From UBA6182 sp964479585 (GTDB lineage: Bacteria > Bacillota_I > Bacilli_A > Erysipelotrichales > Erysipelotrichaceae): a DNA stretch of 64,000 bases. The notes under the pieces are model-generated. The model was not told the origin of the DNA. It worked only from the letters and a program-made list of their open reading frames with translations, and did not search any database. The position numbers and the translations under genes were made by a program. The stretch covers positions 1 through 64,000 of the forward strand of contig CAYZMP010000004.1 in NCBI GenBank assembly GCA_964479585.1, in the 5' to 3' direction. This document shows positions 16,918 to 26,550 of this stretch, in pieces; within the stretch, counting starts at the first letter, position 1, and every line of letters begins with the position of its first letter.

Positions 16918-17854
16918 GCTTACCTCCATCTTTATATTGACTTAAAGAATTAACAATTTTTTCTATAAATCCATTATGATCTAATTTAGTCGCGACTACA
17001 CAATGACGATTTTCAAGTGGAGCATTTTTTCTTACATCGGCAATTGTTTTACCAACACTATATTCTCCAGATGTTTCTACTACTACATGAAAGCTTTCAA
17101 ATTCAAATAACTCTGGATCGGTAACTGTCATAATTGTTACAGGGTCATGCAAACTTTGATCAACCGACTGATATTTTGATAAAATCTTGTGCATCACCTC
17201 TGATGCCTTATTTGGTATCTTTTTAAATTTATCTAGTTCTTTTTCTGTTATAATTGCTTGATCAGTTATATCTAAGCCTGACATGATTAATTTCACTCCA
17301 CTTTGCAACACAATTTGCGCAGCGTGTGGATCACAATAGAAATTAAACTCAGCACTTGGTGTACGATTACCATAGTAAAATCCACCACCCATAAAACTAA
17401 TTGCTTTAATCTTTTCTTTTAATTCAGGAAAAGTAACTAATAATATCGCTATGTTGGTCATTGGTCCTAAAGGAAACAGCACTACAGGTTCATTTGAGTT
17501 TTCAATGATTTCTTTCATTTTAAGAACAGCATTATCCTTAATGTCATTGTTGGATGTCAAATGTTTGTATGATTGATAGAAATCTCCGAACCCATCTTCA
17601 CCGTGTACTTTTGCGGCTGATGCGATTTGATTTACAAGTGGCTTACGTGCTCCACTAAATACTGGCGTGTCTTTTTGCGCTAATCCAACAACAAGTTGTG
17701 CATTCACACTTGTTTTATCGAGTCCGACATTACCATATACCGTTGTTATGGCTTTAACATCCAAATTTGGATGATTAAGAGCATACAATAGTGCAATCGC
17801 ATCATCAACACCTGGATCACAATCAATAATACAAGGAATGATTTGTTTACTCAT
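16910..17854 (-). CDS. Inosine-uridine type nucleoside hydrolase (copy 2 of tandem)
   Basis: A 314-residue IUNH-family hydrolase. The calcium-binding signature IIDCDPGVDDAIAL (about residues 7-20) is intact, with ITTVYGNV near 37-44 and the C-terminal DPVTIMTV segment that supplies another metal ligand (near 235). It hydrolyses the N-glycosidic bond of ribonucleosides to base and ribose in the cytosol. The gene overlaps the first copy by 8 bases and ribokinase by 8 bases, so the three are co-translated. The two copies have clearly diverged, suggesting different base preference. Confidence 0.92.
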   Translation of the reverse strand: MSKQIIPCIIDCDPGVDDAIALLYALNHPNLDVKAITTVYGNVGLDKTSVNAQLVVGLAQKDTPVFSGARKPLVNQIASAAKVHGEDGFGDFYQSYKHLTSNNDIKDNAVLKMKEIIENSNEPVVLFPLGPMTNIAILLVTFPELKEKIKAISFMGGGFYYGNRTPSAEFNFYCDPHAAQIVLQSGVKLIMSGLDITDQAIITEKELDKFKKIPNKASEVMHKILSKYQSVDQSLHDPVTIMTVTDPELFEFESFHVVVETSGEYSVGKTIADVRKNAPLENRHCVVATKLDHNGFIEKIVNSLSQYKDGGKHE

Positions 17855-18782
17855 TTGTTAATACCTCCAATGCAACTGCGACAATATCATCTCTTGATTT
17901 TGCCGTCACTAATAAACTGTTTGGTTCTTGTCGATTGAAAGAGCGTTGATCAAAAACAGTTTGCCCTTTAGTTATCTTACCATCTAATTCCACATCAACA
18001 TGAAGTGGTATAAACTCAAATAATTGTGGATTAGTTACTGCCATAACCGTGACCATATCGTGAAAATAAAACTTACTATCTTCTTCTTTACTTTCAATAT
18101 TATGTTTTGCATTTACAATATCGTATAGAGTTTTTGCTTTTAATGAGGAAGATTGTTTTAATGTTTGTAAAAACTCTTTATCAAAATAACAGTATTCCGT
18201 TGTATCTAAAGGAACAATTTTACATGTGAGTCCAGCATCAAACACAACCTTAGCAGCTAAAGGATCTGCCACAATATTAAACTCAGCACTACTTGAATAA
18301 TTACCCTTAATCACTCCACCACCCATAACTACGACTTGATCTATTTTACCTACTAAATCAGGATAAGCTAACACTAGTTTTGCTATGTTAGTCAAAGGAC
18401 CAATCGCGAATATTGTGATTGGTTGTTCACTACTTTTAAGAATACGTGCCATGTGTTCAATACCATTACCTTGTTGAAGGTTATTGGTATATTCTTTTTT
18501 AAACACATACCCACCTAGTCCATTAACACCGTGTGCATATTTTGCTTCAATAGCATCTCCAATAAGAGGCCCATCACTACCAGCAAAAACGGGAACATCA
18601 CTATTAACCAATCCTAGTAAATTGCATGCATTGGATGTTGTCATTGATAATGGGACATTACCCGCAACACTTACAACGGATAACACATCCAACATCGGTG
18701 AATTGAGTGCATAGTAAATCGCAAAACTATCATCGATTCCTGGATCACAATCAATAATCACAGGGACTTTTTGTTTGTTCAT
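17847..18782 (-). CDS. Inosine-uridine type nucleoside hydrolase (copy 1 of tandem)
   Basis: A 311-residue member of the same family as the following gene, with IIDCDPGIDDSFAI (about residues 8-21) as the metal and ribose site, VVSVAGNVPLSMT near 37-49 and DMVTVMAVT near 231. The Asp cluster needed for calcium is present. It acts on imported nucleosides inside the cell. It overlaps the MFS transporter gene by one base. Differences from copy 2 in the substrate loop regions argue for complementary specificity; which base each prefers cannot be read from the sequence. Confidence 0.92.
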   Translation of the reverse strand: MNKQKVPVIIDCDPGIDDSFAIYYALNSPMLDVLSVVSVAGNVPLSMTTSNACNLLGLVNSDVPVFAGSDGPLIGDAIEAKYAHGVNGLGGYVFKKEYTNNLQQGNGIEHMARILKSSEQPITIFAIGPLTNIAKLVLAYPDLVGKIDQVVVMGGGVIKGNYSSSAEFNIVADPLAAKVVFDAGLTCKIVPLDTTEYCYFDKEFLQTLKQSSSLKAKTLYDIVNAKHNIESKEEDSKFYFHDMVTVMAVTNPQLFEFIPLHVDVELDGKITKGQTVFDQRSFNRQEPNSLLVTAKSRDDIVAVALEVLTNE

Positions 18783-19984
18783 TAAATCACCTCTATTCGC
18801 GGATTAAGCCGCAAATATTTCTTTCTAAAAATTATCGCCACTGCAACAAGCGCAAACAATGCAATAATGGAAAAATAGAATAACGACGATATACCAAAAA
18901 GATTCAATATTCTACCCGATAAAGCTACCATGACCGTATTCCCAACCATATTAAGTGTACCTACTGCACCTGTAGCGCTACCTGCTTGAGCATAAAAGAG
19001 TTCGCCTCCCATGTTAATACATAAAGAGAAGTAAACACCCATCATAAATCCATATACAAAGACAAAGGCAAAGAGCAGTGTTACATTAGTCGTAATTAAA
19101 ACACCAACCATCATCAAACCAGCTATTAATGGATTAATCACCATTAACGTTGTCGTATGTGTCTTTCTTAAAATCCACGCAAACACAAAGGCTCCAGAAA
19201 CTGCACCTACTTGAAATGATGTAAGTAATCGAACGGCATTATAATCCGTAAGACCTTTAATACTCGCTGCATACGTCGGTAGCCATGTCATCATAATAGC
19301 TTGAGCAACCGCAAAAAGTAGCACACTAATACCTAAAAGAACCCCTTCTTTTTTAATTTGTGGTAACTCATCAAAAACAATTGTTTTACGCTTTATTTTG
19401 CTCGATTTATCCCTGACAGGAAAGTTCGCTTTTGCAATTAAAAACATAAGCAAAGCTATAGCAACTAAATACACATAAAACAAGTGTTGCCAAGGTAAGT
19501 TATTTGCGATTAAAAAACTTGCAAACAGTGTGGTTAATACACCACCACCTGCAAAAAAGATTTGCACTATACTCATAGCAGGACCTGTATTTCCAGGAAA
19601 TGCATCAAAAAGTAAAGATAATGCTGGAGCATCCATTAAACCATGTCCTACTCCCGCTAAAAATGCAAATAACAATGCAAACATGTAATTCGAACTTAAA
19701 AGTAGTCCAATGAGAAAAGCAGTAAAACTAATAGCTCCTATTAATATAATACGTTTTCGACCATAACGATCGGATAACCTTCCACTAGTATAAAGGGTCA
19801 GCATTGTACCTAACCCTTTAGCAGAAACTAGTAAACTGATTTGTGCAATGTCACGATCAAGATACTTGCTTAGCATAACCATGATCGCAACAATTGCAAC
19901 ATTAAGTGCTCCTTCAAACATCATTGCCAAATAAGTTACTGAAACAGCTCCCAAATATGGAAATGATTTAAGCTTTAATACCAT
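18782..19984 (-). CDS. MFS transporter
   Basis: A 400-residue major facilitator with 12 hydrophobic segments. The loop 2-3 motif GRLSDRYGRKRII (about residues 63-75) is the MFS hallmark. A long basic cytosolic loop (about 193-207) separates the two halves. It lies in the nucleoside operon between the ABC permease and the nucleoside hydrolases, so it probably exchanges or exports a nucleobase, or imports a nucleoside; that is inference from position only. Confidence 0.85.
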   Translation of the reverse strand: MVLKLKSFPYLGAVSVTYLAMMFEGALNVAIVAIMVMLSKYLDRDIAQISLLVSAKGLGTMLTLYTSGRLSDRYGRKRIILIGAISFTAFLIGLLLSSNYMFALLFAFLAGVGHGLMDAPALSLLFDAFPGNTGPAMSIVQIFFAGGGVLTTLFASFLIANNLPWQHLFYVYLVAIALLMFLIAKANFPVRDKSSKIKRKTIVFDELPQIKKEGVLLGISVLLFAVAQAIMMTWLPTYAASIKGLTDYNAVRLLTSFQVGAVSGAFVFAWILRKTHTTTLMVINPLIAGLMMVGVLITTNVTLLFAFVFVYGFMMGVYFSLCINMGGELFYAQAGSATGAVGTLNMVGNTVMVALSGRILNLFGISSLFYFSIIALFALVAVAIIFRKKYLRLNPRIEVI

Positions 19985-20008
19985 CTAAAAACCTCTACTA
20001 TCTAATAT

Positions 20009-20968
20009 TTATGCAAGTTCTTCTTCTGAAATTTGACCTTTAGCTAATTTTTTGTTTACACGCTTTTTCTCTGTCATACGACGATGGGAGAAATACGCAA
20101 ACATTACAATTGTCGCAATATAAGGAATCATATATATAAATTCATTGGGTATTGAAAAACGTTGTAAATTATTTCCTAGGGAATCAAAAAAACCAAAGAG
20201 CATGGATGAAAACATCGATCCAATTGGTGCTCTACCACCAACATTAGCGGCGGCTAAAGCGATAAACCCACGACCTGCAACCATTCCACGAGTAAACACA
20301 GTCATATAACCAAGCGACATGTATGCACCTGCAAAACCAGCTAACATACCTGATAGTGCAAGGCCAATGTATTTCGTTTTATGGACAAACACCCCTACCG
20401 ATTCAGCAGCGTGTTCATTCCCACCAACCGAGCGAATTCGTAAACCTAATGGTGTTTTAAACAATAAGTAATGCATTACAAATACCATGATAAAGGCTAT
20501 ATACACTAACACATTGTGTCCTGATAATACTTGACCTAAAAATGGAATGCTACGAATAATTGGTATACTAATTGTCGGTAGTACTACACTATTTAATGCT
20601 GCAGAAGTAGATTTATCTCCTGTAAGCATAAAGAGAATAAATATTGTTCCACCAGTTGCTAGCAAGTTAATGGCAATAGCTACCATAATCTCATCAGCTT
20701 TCATTTTTAAATGGAAATAAGCCAAAAATAGCGCTAAAATAATCCCTACTATAATTGAAGTCATCAATCCAATCCAGGCATTTTGTGTAAGCCATGAACC
20801 AATAACCGCAAACAATGCACCAAAACTCATGATGCCTTCAATAGCCAAATTTGTAATACCTGCACGAGAAGCAATTAGTGCAGCCATTGCCGCAAATAGG
20901 ATTGGTGTTGTTGCACGTAACACACCAAACCAGAAACTAGGATTTGCAAATATTTCTAGTAATTCCAT
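20009..20968 (-). CDS. Nucleoside-type ABC transporter permease 2
   Basis: A 319-residue polytopic permease of the BPD_transp_2 family as in nucleoside importers of the NupQ/BmpC type. Conserved features are ASRAGITNLAIEGIMSFGAL near the N-terminus, LGLRIRSVGGNEHAAESVGV in the middle (coupling region) and GRGFIALAAANVGG late. It pairs with the permease encoded just upstream. The start at 20968 is set by GGAGG 8 bases before it. Confidence 0.9.
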   Translation of the reverse strand: MELLEIFANPSFWFGVLRATTPILFAAMAALIASRAGITNLAIEGIMSFGALFAVIGSWLTQNAWIGLMTSIIVGIILALFLAYFHLKMKADEIMVAIAINLLATGGTIFILFMLTGDKSTSAALNSVVLPTISIPIIRSIPFLGQVLSGHNVLVYIAFIMVFVMHYLLFKTPLGLRIRSVGGNEHAAESVGVFVHKTKYIGLALSGMLAGFAGAYMSLGYMTVFTRGMVAGRGFIALAAANVGGRAPIGSMFSSMLFGFFDSLGNNLQRFSIPNEFIYMIPYIATIVMFAYFSHRRMTEKKRVNKKLAKGQISEEELA

Positions 20969-20969
20969 A

Positions 20970-22109
20970 TTATTGTCCTCCTGCTTGTTCAACTACCGTT
21001 GAAGTCTTCACAATTTGTTTTTGCTTTTGCTTACTTAAGAATGCTTGAGCAGCAATTAATGTAATAATGATTGCTTGCACTAATGAAATGATTTCAGCCG
21101 GTATATTTGTTGTTCGATTTAAAATATCAGCTCCGGTTCGAATATAGGCAAGAAACAATGCCGCGAAAGGAACTGCAGCAGGATTACCTCTTGCTAAGGT
21201 TGCAATAATAACTCCATCCCAACCATAACCTGGGCTCTCTAACCAACGAAAACGAGTGTATAGCCCCATCATCTCAACAGCACCACCAAATCCAGCAATA
21301 CCTGTACCAATCGCTTGAGCTAACATTACTACTCCAGCAACTTTAATTCCTGAGTATTTTGAGAACTTTTCATTTAAACCAGTCATGCGCAAAGCATAAC
21401 CCCATTTTGTTTTATACAGTACTATAAAGGCAACAATAACGACAATAACCATGAGTATTAACCCATAGTGAATACGAGTTCCTGATACTAAATTACCTAG
21501 ATTAATCCCTTCTTGCATTGGATACGATTGCAAAGAAGCACTATATGGATCACGTACAACATAGTTAAGTAAATACTTGACATAAAAGCTAACGATATAA
21601 TTTAACATTAATGAGACAACTAGCTCGTTGGCTCCAAATTTGAAGTTTATTAATGCTGGAATAAAACCAACAATCCCACCTGCGATAAAACCAGCAATCA
21701 ATCCAATAACAATCGTTGCATATGGTGGTAGTGGTGAATACATACCAACCATTAATGTAACCATTGCACCAAGATAGAAAGCACTATCGGCAGCTAAGTT
21801 AAATCGATGTGTTTTAAACACCATCGTTATAGCTAGCCCAGTAAAAGTTATTGGAATTGCTGCTTCAATAACATTTCCCATACGACGTAAAGAGGAAAAT
21901 GGTCCTAGCAACATTTCACGAATAGCAAATAATGGATCATCACTCACTAAAGCAATAATAAACAATACAACACTTAGTGCAATGATTAACGCTAGACCAA
22001 TTCGTAAAAACTCAAAACGTTGTTCAATTTTTCGAACTTCTTTTGTTATATTTAACTGTTTTTCTACTTTTTGTTCTTTTGTAACTCTTTTTATTTTTGG
22101 AAATTTCAT
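20970..22109 (-). CDS. Nucleoside-type ABC transporter permease 1
   Basis: A 379-residue permease of the NupP/BmpB type. A charged N-terminal stretch of about 30 residues precedes the first helix. Motifs of the family include FKTHRFNLAADSAFYLGAM and WGYALRMTGLNEKFSKYSGI (the cytosolic coupling helix) and PGYGWDGVIIATLARGNP. It forms the membrane pore with permease 2. Its start codon overlaps the end of the ATPase gene by 4 bases. Confidence 0.9.
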   Translation of the reverse strand: MKFPKIKRVTKEQKVEKQLNITKEVRKIEQRFEFLRIGLALIIALSVVLFIIALVSDDPLFAIREMLLGPFSSLRRMGNVIEAAIPITFTGLAITMVFKTHRFNLAADSAFYLGAMVTLMVGMYSPLPPYATIVIGLIAGFIAGGIVGFIPALINFKFGANELVVSLMLNYIVSFYVKYLLNYVVRDPYSASLQSYPMQEGINLGNLVSGTRIHYGLILMVIVVIVAFIVLYKTKWGYALRMTGLNEKFSKYSGIKVAGVVMLAQAIGTGIAGFGGAVEMMGLYTRFRWLESPGYGWDGVIIATLARGNPAAVPFAALFLAYIRTGADILNRTTNIPAEIISLVQAIIITLIAAQAFLSKQKQKQIVKTSTVVEQAGGQ

Positions 22110-23662
22110 TGTGAAACTCCTTTAATCTCTTCTGAGGACATTTTTTTAATGCCTAACATATACAATCCTAATTCTTCTTCGCTCACTGATTTTGATTCTT
22201 CAAAATAAGCAGCAATTTCACCTTCATACATTACTATTAGACTATCTGAAACTTCTAATACTTCATTAATATCAGCAGACACAAGAAGAACTGCAACATC
22301 TTGATCACGAAGTTCTACAATACGATCATGGATAAATGCAGCAGTACCTACATCAATACCACGCGTTGGCTGATCTGCAATAAGAACTTTCATATCCGTA
22401 CTCATTTCTCTTGCAGCCACTACTTTTTGCATATTACCACCAGAAAGCATGCGAACAAGTGTGTCTTTACTATCAGTTTTAATTTGATATTGTTTGATCA
22501 ATTCTTCTGATAATCCAACTATTTTTTTTCTGTTTTGCAGAACATTTTTATTGTATTCTTTTTTGTCGTAACGATTTGCAATAATGTTGTCTGAGATAGA
22601 AGCTTCTGCGGAAACACCATAAGTAAGTCGATCTTCAGGAATATGATTCATTCCATGCTCACGAAGATTTTTTACATTGACCTTAATGTCTTTGTCCATA
22701 CCTTCTAATGAGATTTTTCCTTGATACTCACTTTCAAGACCCGTTATACAGTCAATAAGTTCTCTTTGACCATTACCTTCTACTCCAGCAATACCTAAGA
22801 TTTGACCTTTTTTGACCGCAAAATTTACATCCTTAACGACAACCTTTAGTTCATCATTAAGCACACGTAAATTTTCAACTTTCAATGCAATATTCTTAGG
22901 TTTACTTGGCTTTTTCTCAATATTTCTAACAACATCACGACCAACCATTAACTTTGATATTTCTGCGACGGAAATGTTTTTTACTTCATATTCTCCTTGA
23001 TAATGACCAAGACGCATTACCGTAGCTCGATCACATATTTCTTTAACTTCTTTAAGTTTATGAGAAATAAACACAATCGAGTGTCCCTGATCTTTAAGAA
23101 TATTAAGCTGTTCAAAAAGTTCTACTGTTTCTTGAGGAGTTAACACCGCAGTTGGTTCGTCCAATATTAAGATTTTAGCTCCCCGAATTAAGGCTTTTAA
23201 AATTTCAACCTTTTGTTTTTTCCCTACTGATAAGTCCATAACTAACTTATTTGGTTCTACTTTGAAGTTGTATTTTTCTGAAATGTCACGAACCATTTGC
23301 TCAGCTTTTTTAAAATCTAAACTAAGACCTTTCTTTGGTTCCATTCCTAATATAATATTTTCAGCAACCGTTAATTTTTCATCCAACATAAAGTGTTGGT
23401 GAACCATTCCGATACCTAGTTCAATGGCTTGAAGTGGACTTTTAATTTTTACGTTTTCGCCATGTAAAAAAATATCGCCACTTGTTGGATGTTCAATCCC
23501 AAATAGAATTTTCATCAAAGTTGATTTTCCAGCTCCATTTTCACCAAGCAGCGCATGTATTTCTGAATGATGTAATTTTAAGTTGGCATTTTCATTTGCC
23601 ACTACTCCATTAGGATATACTTTCGTAATATCCTTCATTTCCAAAACTACTTCTTTTGGCAT
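22106..23662 (-). CDS. Nucleoside-type ABC transporter ATP-binding protein
   Basis: A 518-residue protein with two ABC domains, as in sugar and nucleoside importers of the RbsA/NupO type. Domain 1 has Walker A GENGAGKST (about residues 38-46), signature LSVGKKQKVEILKA and Walker B LILDEPTAVLT. Domain 2 has a degenerate P-loop (GVEGNGQRE), signature LSGGNMQKV and Walker B LIADQPTRG, the usual asymmetry of this group. It powers both permeases. An intercistronic hairpin separates it from the binding-protein gene. Confidence 0.93.
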   Translation of the reverse strand: MPKEVVLEMKDITKVYPNGVVANENANLKLHHSEIHALLGENGAGKSTLMKILFGIEHPTSGDIFLHGENVKIKSPLQAIELGIGMVHQHFMLDEKLTVAENIILGMEPKKGLSLDFKKAEQMVRDISEKYNFKVEPNKLVMDLSVGKKQKVEILKALIRGAKILILDEPTAVLTPQETVELFEQLNILKDQGHSIVFISHKLKEVKEICDRATVMRLGHYQGEYEVKNISVAEISKLMVGRDVVRNIEKKPSKPKNIALKVENLRVLNDELKVVVKDVNFAVKKGQILGIAGVEGNGQRELIDCITGLESEYQGKISLEGMDKDIKVNVKNLREHGMNHIPEDRLTYGVSAEASISDNIIANRYDKKEYNKNVLQNRKKIVGLSEELIKQYQIKTDSKDTLVRMLSGGNMQKVVAAREMSTDMKVLIADQPTRGIDVGTAAFIHDRIVELRDQDVAVLLVSADINEVLEVSDSLIVMYEGEIAAYFEESKSVSEEELGLYMLGIKKMSSEEIKGVSQ

Positions 23663-23686
23663 ATTCTTCCTCCATAAATGAAAGCA

Positions 23687-23709
23687 AGCACTGATATTGA
23701 ATCAGTGCT
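23687..23709 (-). terminator. Intercistronic hairpin behind the BMP lipoprotein gene
   Basis: A perfect 9-bp stem (AGCACTGAT 23687-23695, ATCAGTGCT 23701-23709) with a 5-base loop lies 20 bases after the lipoprotein stop codon. No long T-run follows on the minus strand. It probably stabilises the upstream message or partly terminates, so that the binding protein is made in excess over the ATPase and permeases. Confidence 0.65.
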
Positions 23710-23728
23710 CACTTAAAGTACAGCTAAA

Positions 23729-24820
23729 TTAAGGTCTTACAGATTCTCTTAATTGATTGATTTCGTCTGAAGATTTACCATAAGCAGTATCAACAACGAT
23801 TTCACCATTTGTTACTTGTTCTTCTAATTCCGCAACAAAGTCACGAATTTCTTGATCAACAAGTGCTTGGTAATACTCATTATCAGCTAGGCCAACTCCA
23901 CCTTCTTTAATTCCTAAAACATCTGTTGTACCAATTGCTAATGTGCCATCTCTGTAAAGTTCGATTGCACGATACAATGAATAATCTACATTTTTTAATA
24001 CTGATGAAGCAATTACAGAAGCAAACGCTTCGTTTCCTGCTTCTTTATAAATCATCGCTTGGTCAGAATCTACTCCTAATACTAAACGATCACGCTCAGC
24101 ACCAGCTTCGATAAGACCAACACCACCACCACCAGCTACATTAAAGATCATGCTAGCGCCTTGGTCGTACATTGCAAATGATAACTCTTTTCCTCTTGCT
24201 GAGTCTGTCCAGTTACCAACATACCCTGTAGCTACTTTAACATCAGGATTTGCTAGTTGAGCACCTTGAATATATCCAACTAAGAAGTCACTGATAATTG
24301 GTTGATCAGTTCCGCCTAAGAAACCGATAACTCCTGTTTCACTTGTAGCAGCAGCAACATAACCGCCTAAGAATGATGCTTCATTTGCTTTATATAGAAT
24401 AGCATAAACGTTGTCTAATCCTCCTTGTGAGAAATCAACTTCAGTATCAAAGATTACGAAAGTTGTATCTGGAAAATCAGCAGCATGTGTTTCTACATAC
24501 TCCTGTAACGTTGTTGCAACCATGATAATATCATAGCCTGAATCTGCAGCATCTAATAAAGTAGGTTCGTAACGGTCAGCTACATCACCAAATTCAATAA
24601 TATTTACGTCGACATTGTCGAAGTCTTGCGCTGCTTGATTTACTCCACGAGCAGCAGAGTCATTAAAGGACATGTCTCCTAAAAATCCTACTAGTAATGC
24701 AACACGAATTGTTTCATCTCCATTACCTGATCCGTCACCATTTCCATCACCATTATCACCCGTAGTCGTACAACCAACAAGTAATACTAATGCAAAGATT
24801 AATGCTAATACTTTTTTCAT
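23729..24820 (-). CDS. BMP family nucleoside-binding lipoprotein
   Basis: A 363-residue basic-membrane-protein (PnrA/BmpA-like) substrate-binding lipoprotein. The signal peptide ends in the lipobox LVGC (Cys17), followed by a low-complexity Gly/Asp/Asn linker that extends from the membrane. The mature part has LVGFLGDMSFNDSAARGVNQ, with the Asn-Asp typical of ribose binding in this family, FLGGTDQPIISDF and FNVAGGGGVGLIEA. It captures nucleosides outside the cell for the ABC transporter encoded downstream. Confidence 0.92.
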   Translation of the reverse strand: MKKVLALIFALVLLVGCTTTGDNGDGNGDGSGNGDETIRVALLVGFLGDMSFNDSAARGVNQAAQDFDNVDVNIIEFGDVADRYEPTLLDAADSGYDIIMVATTLQEYVETHAADFPDTTFVIFDTEVDFSQGGLDNVYAILYKANEASFLGGYVAAATSETGVIGFLGGTDQPIISDFLVGYIQGAQLANPDVKVATGYVGNWTDSARGKELSFAMYDQGASMIFNVAGGGGVGLIEAGAERDRLVLGVDSDQAMIYKEAGNEAFASVIASSVLKNVDYSLYRAIELYRDGTLAIGTTDVLGIKEGGVGLADNEYYQALVDQEIRDFVAELEEQVTNGEIVVDTAYGKSSDEINQLRESVRP

Positions 24821-24855
24821 TTATTTTCCTCCTTTTTATATTTTAAATAAATGAT

Positions 24856-25587
24856 TTATTCAGGTGCGATTTCTAATGCAAGCTCCATCATTTGAGTATA
24901 GCCTTCTTGACGTGCTGTTGCACTTTCTTCTTCACCAGTTAACGCACTATCACTGATGGTAAACATTGCTAGAGAACGTTTTCCAAGTTTTCTAGCCACA
25001 GAGTATAATCCAGCAGATTCCATTTCTCCTGCTAAGACTCCATATTGTTGTAGACGTTTAGTGTACACTTCATCTTTTTCATCATAGAAGTTATCACCAC
25101 TAATTACAGTACCAAAATGTGTTTTAATACCCATTTCTTCAGCTTTTTGATGTGTTTGCATTAATAAATCAAAATCTGGAGTTGGCGCAAACGTTACATT
25201 TGGTCCAAAACGTCCTGTATTAATATTCGAATTGGTACATGCAGCTGTTGCTACAACAATATCACGTAGCTTGATATCAGGTTGCATTGCTCCTGATGTA
25301 CCTATACGAATGATTGTTTCTACCTCATAATATGCAAATAGCTCATGATAATAAATCATAGCTGATGGAATTCCCATACCAGAACCCATCACTGACACAC
25401 GCTTACCTTTATAGTAGCCTGTGTACCCTAACATACCACGCACTTGATTGAATTGCTTTACATCAGTCAAGTATGTATCCGCAATAAACTTTGCACGTAG
25501 TGGATCTCCTGGCATCAACACAGTGCTTGCAACTTCATTTGGATCTGTTGCTTCAATGTGTGGTGTCGGAATTGAATTGTGAATCAT
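24856..25587 (-). CDS. deoD: Purine-nucleoside phosphorylase, DeoD type
   Basis: A 243-residue hexameric-type PNP. Family landmarks are TPHIEA near the start, VLMPGDPLRAKFIA (phosphate Arg), GMGIPSAMIY, IRIGTSGAM and GEMESAGLY with the Glu that holds the ribose, then ISDSALTGEE near 203-212 with the catalytic Asp. It converts purine nucleosides and phosphate to base plus ribose 1-phosphate. In this operon it complements the hydrolases, giving both phosphorolytic and hydrolytic routes. RBS AGGAG precedes the start. Confidence 0.94.
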   Translation of the reverse strand: MIHNSIPTPHIEATDPNEVASTVLMPGDPLRAKFIADTYLTDVKQFNQVRGMLGYTGYYKGKRVSVMGSGMGIPSAMIYYHELFAYYEVETIIRIGTSGAMQPDIKLRDIVVATAACTNSNINTGRFGPNVTFAPTPDFDLLMQTHQKAEEMGIKTHFGTVISGDNFYDEKDEVYTKRLQQYGVLAGEMESAGLYSVARKLGKRSLAMFTISDSALTGEEESATARQEGYTQMMELALEIAPE

Positions 25588-25605
25588 AAAATAATCTCCT
25601 TCTTT

Positions 25606-26526
25606 CTATTTAAATGCCGCTGCGATTTGTGTCGCTACAGCAACATTTTCAAAAATTAGTTGTTTATTTGCTTTTCTACTTTCACCTTCTGTGATTTCAT
25701 AAACAGCTTGAAGCAAATAAGGGGTTAAATGCTTTCCAGATATTCCTTCTGATTTCGCTTTTACTCTCGCAACACTTAATGAAAACTCAAGTATCGATTT
25801 ATTAATGGCATATTCTTCAGAAACTGGATTTACAACTAACAAAGCTTGCTTTTGATTTAACATACGATTACACTCAAGTATATTTTTAAACTCTTTAGGA
25901 TCATCTATTCGATAATCGACAGGAATATCAGTGGTTCTTGTAAAGAAACCAGGAACTACATCACATTTATAACCAAGGACACTTACACCTTTTGTTTCTA
26001 ACATTTCAATTGTTTTCTTTTGATCTAAAACCGCTTTAGGACCAGAACATACAACAATCATGCTAGTACTTGCTAATGCTTGTATATCGTTTGATATATC
26101 AAACTCATCCGCAACATCATAATGAACACCACCAATACCACCAGTCGCAAATACATCAATATTAACTAAGCTTGCCAGCATCATTGTTGAGGCTACTGTG
26201 GTAGCTCCATCTCTTTTTAACGCAATTATTGTAGCTATATCACGAGTCGACACTTTATCAACACCTGTTCTCGCTATATAGTTTAACTGCTCATCACTTA
26301 CACCTATTTTAATTCGACCGTCTAATATCGCAATCGTTGCTGGAACACAACCATTTTTTCTTACAATATTTTGCGCATGCAATGCACGTTTGAAGTTGTC
26401 TGGATAAGACTGACTTTGCGAAATCAGTGTACTTTCAAGAGCAACTATTGGAATATTGTTGTCTTTTGCATACTCTACTTCTTCACTATAATCGATATAC
26501 TCATGTAAGTGTAATGGTGTTTTCAT
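25606..26526 (-). CDS. psuG: Pseudouridine-5'-phosphate glycosidase, second copy
   Basis: A 306-residue PsuG paralogue with the family motifs VALESTLISQSQSYPDN (about residues 28-44), CVPATIAI, TTVASTMMLA and ATGGIGGVHYD. Compared with the copy at 15087, the ISHGFNYP stretch reads ISQSQSYP, so the first active-site loop differs. No HTH-PfkB kinase is adjacent; the needed pseudouridine kinase would be the one at 13991 or, less likely, the ribokinase at the end of this operon. It is the first enzyme gene after the LacI regulator, which suggests pseudouridine is a main substrate of the importer. Confidence 0.88.
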   Translation of the reverse strand: MKTPLHLHEYIDYSEEVEYAKDNNIPIVALESTLISQSQSYPDNFKRALHAQNIVRKNGCVPATIAILDGRIKIGVSDEQLNYIARTGVDKVSTRDIATIIALKRDGATTVASTMMLASLVNIDVFATGGIGGVHYDVADEFDISNDIQALASTSMIVVCSGPKAVLDQKKTIEMLETKGVSVLGYKCDVVPGFFTRTTDIPVDYRIDDPKEFKNILECNRMLNQKQALLVVNPVSEEYAINKSILEFSLSVARVKAKSEGISGKHLTPYLLQAVYEITEGESRKANKQLIFENVAVATQIAAAFK

Positions 26527-26550
26527 TGTATCTTTTCCTTAATTATGATT

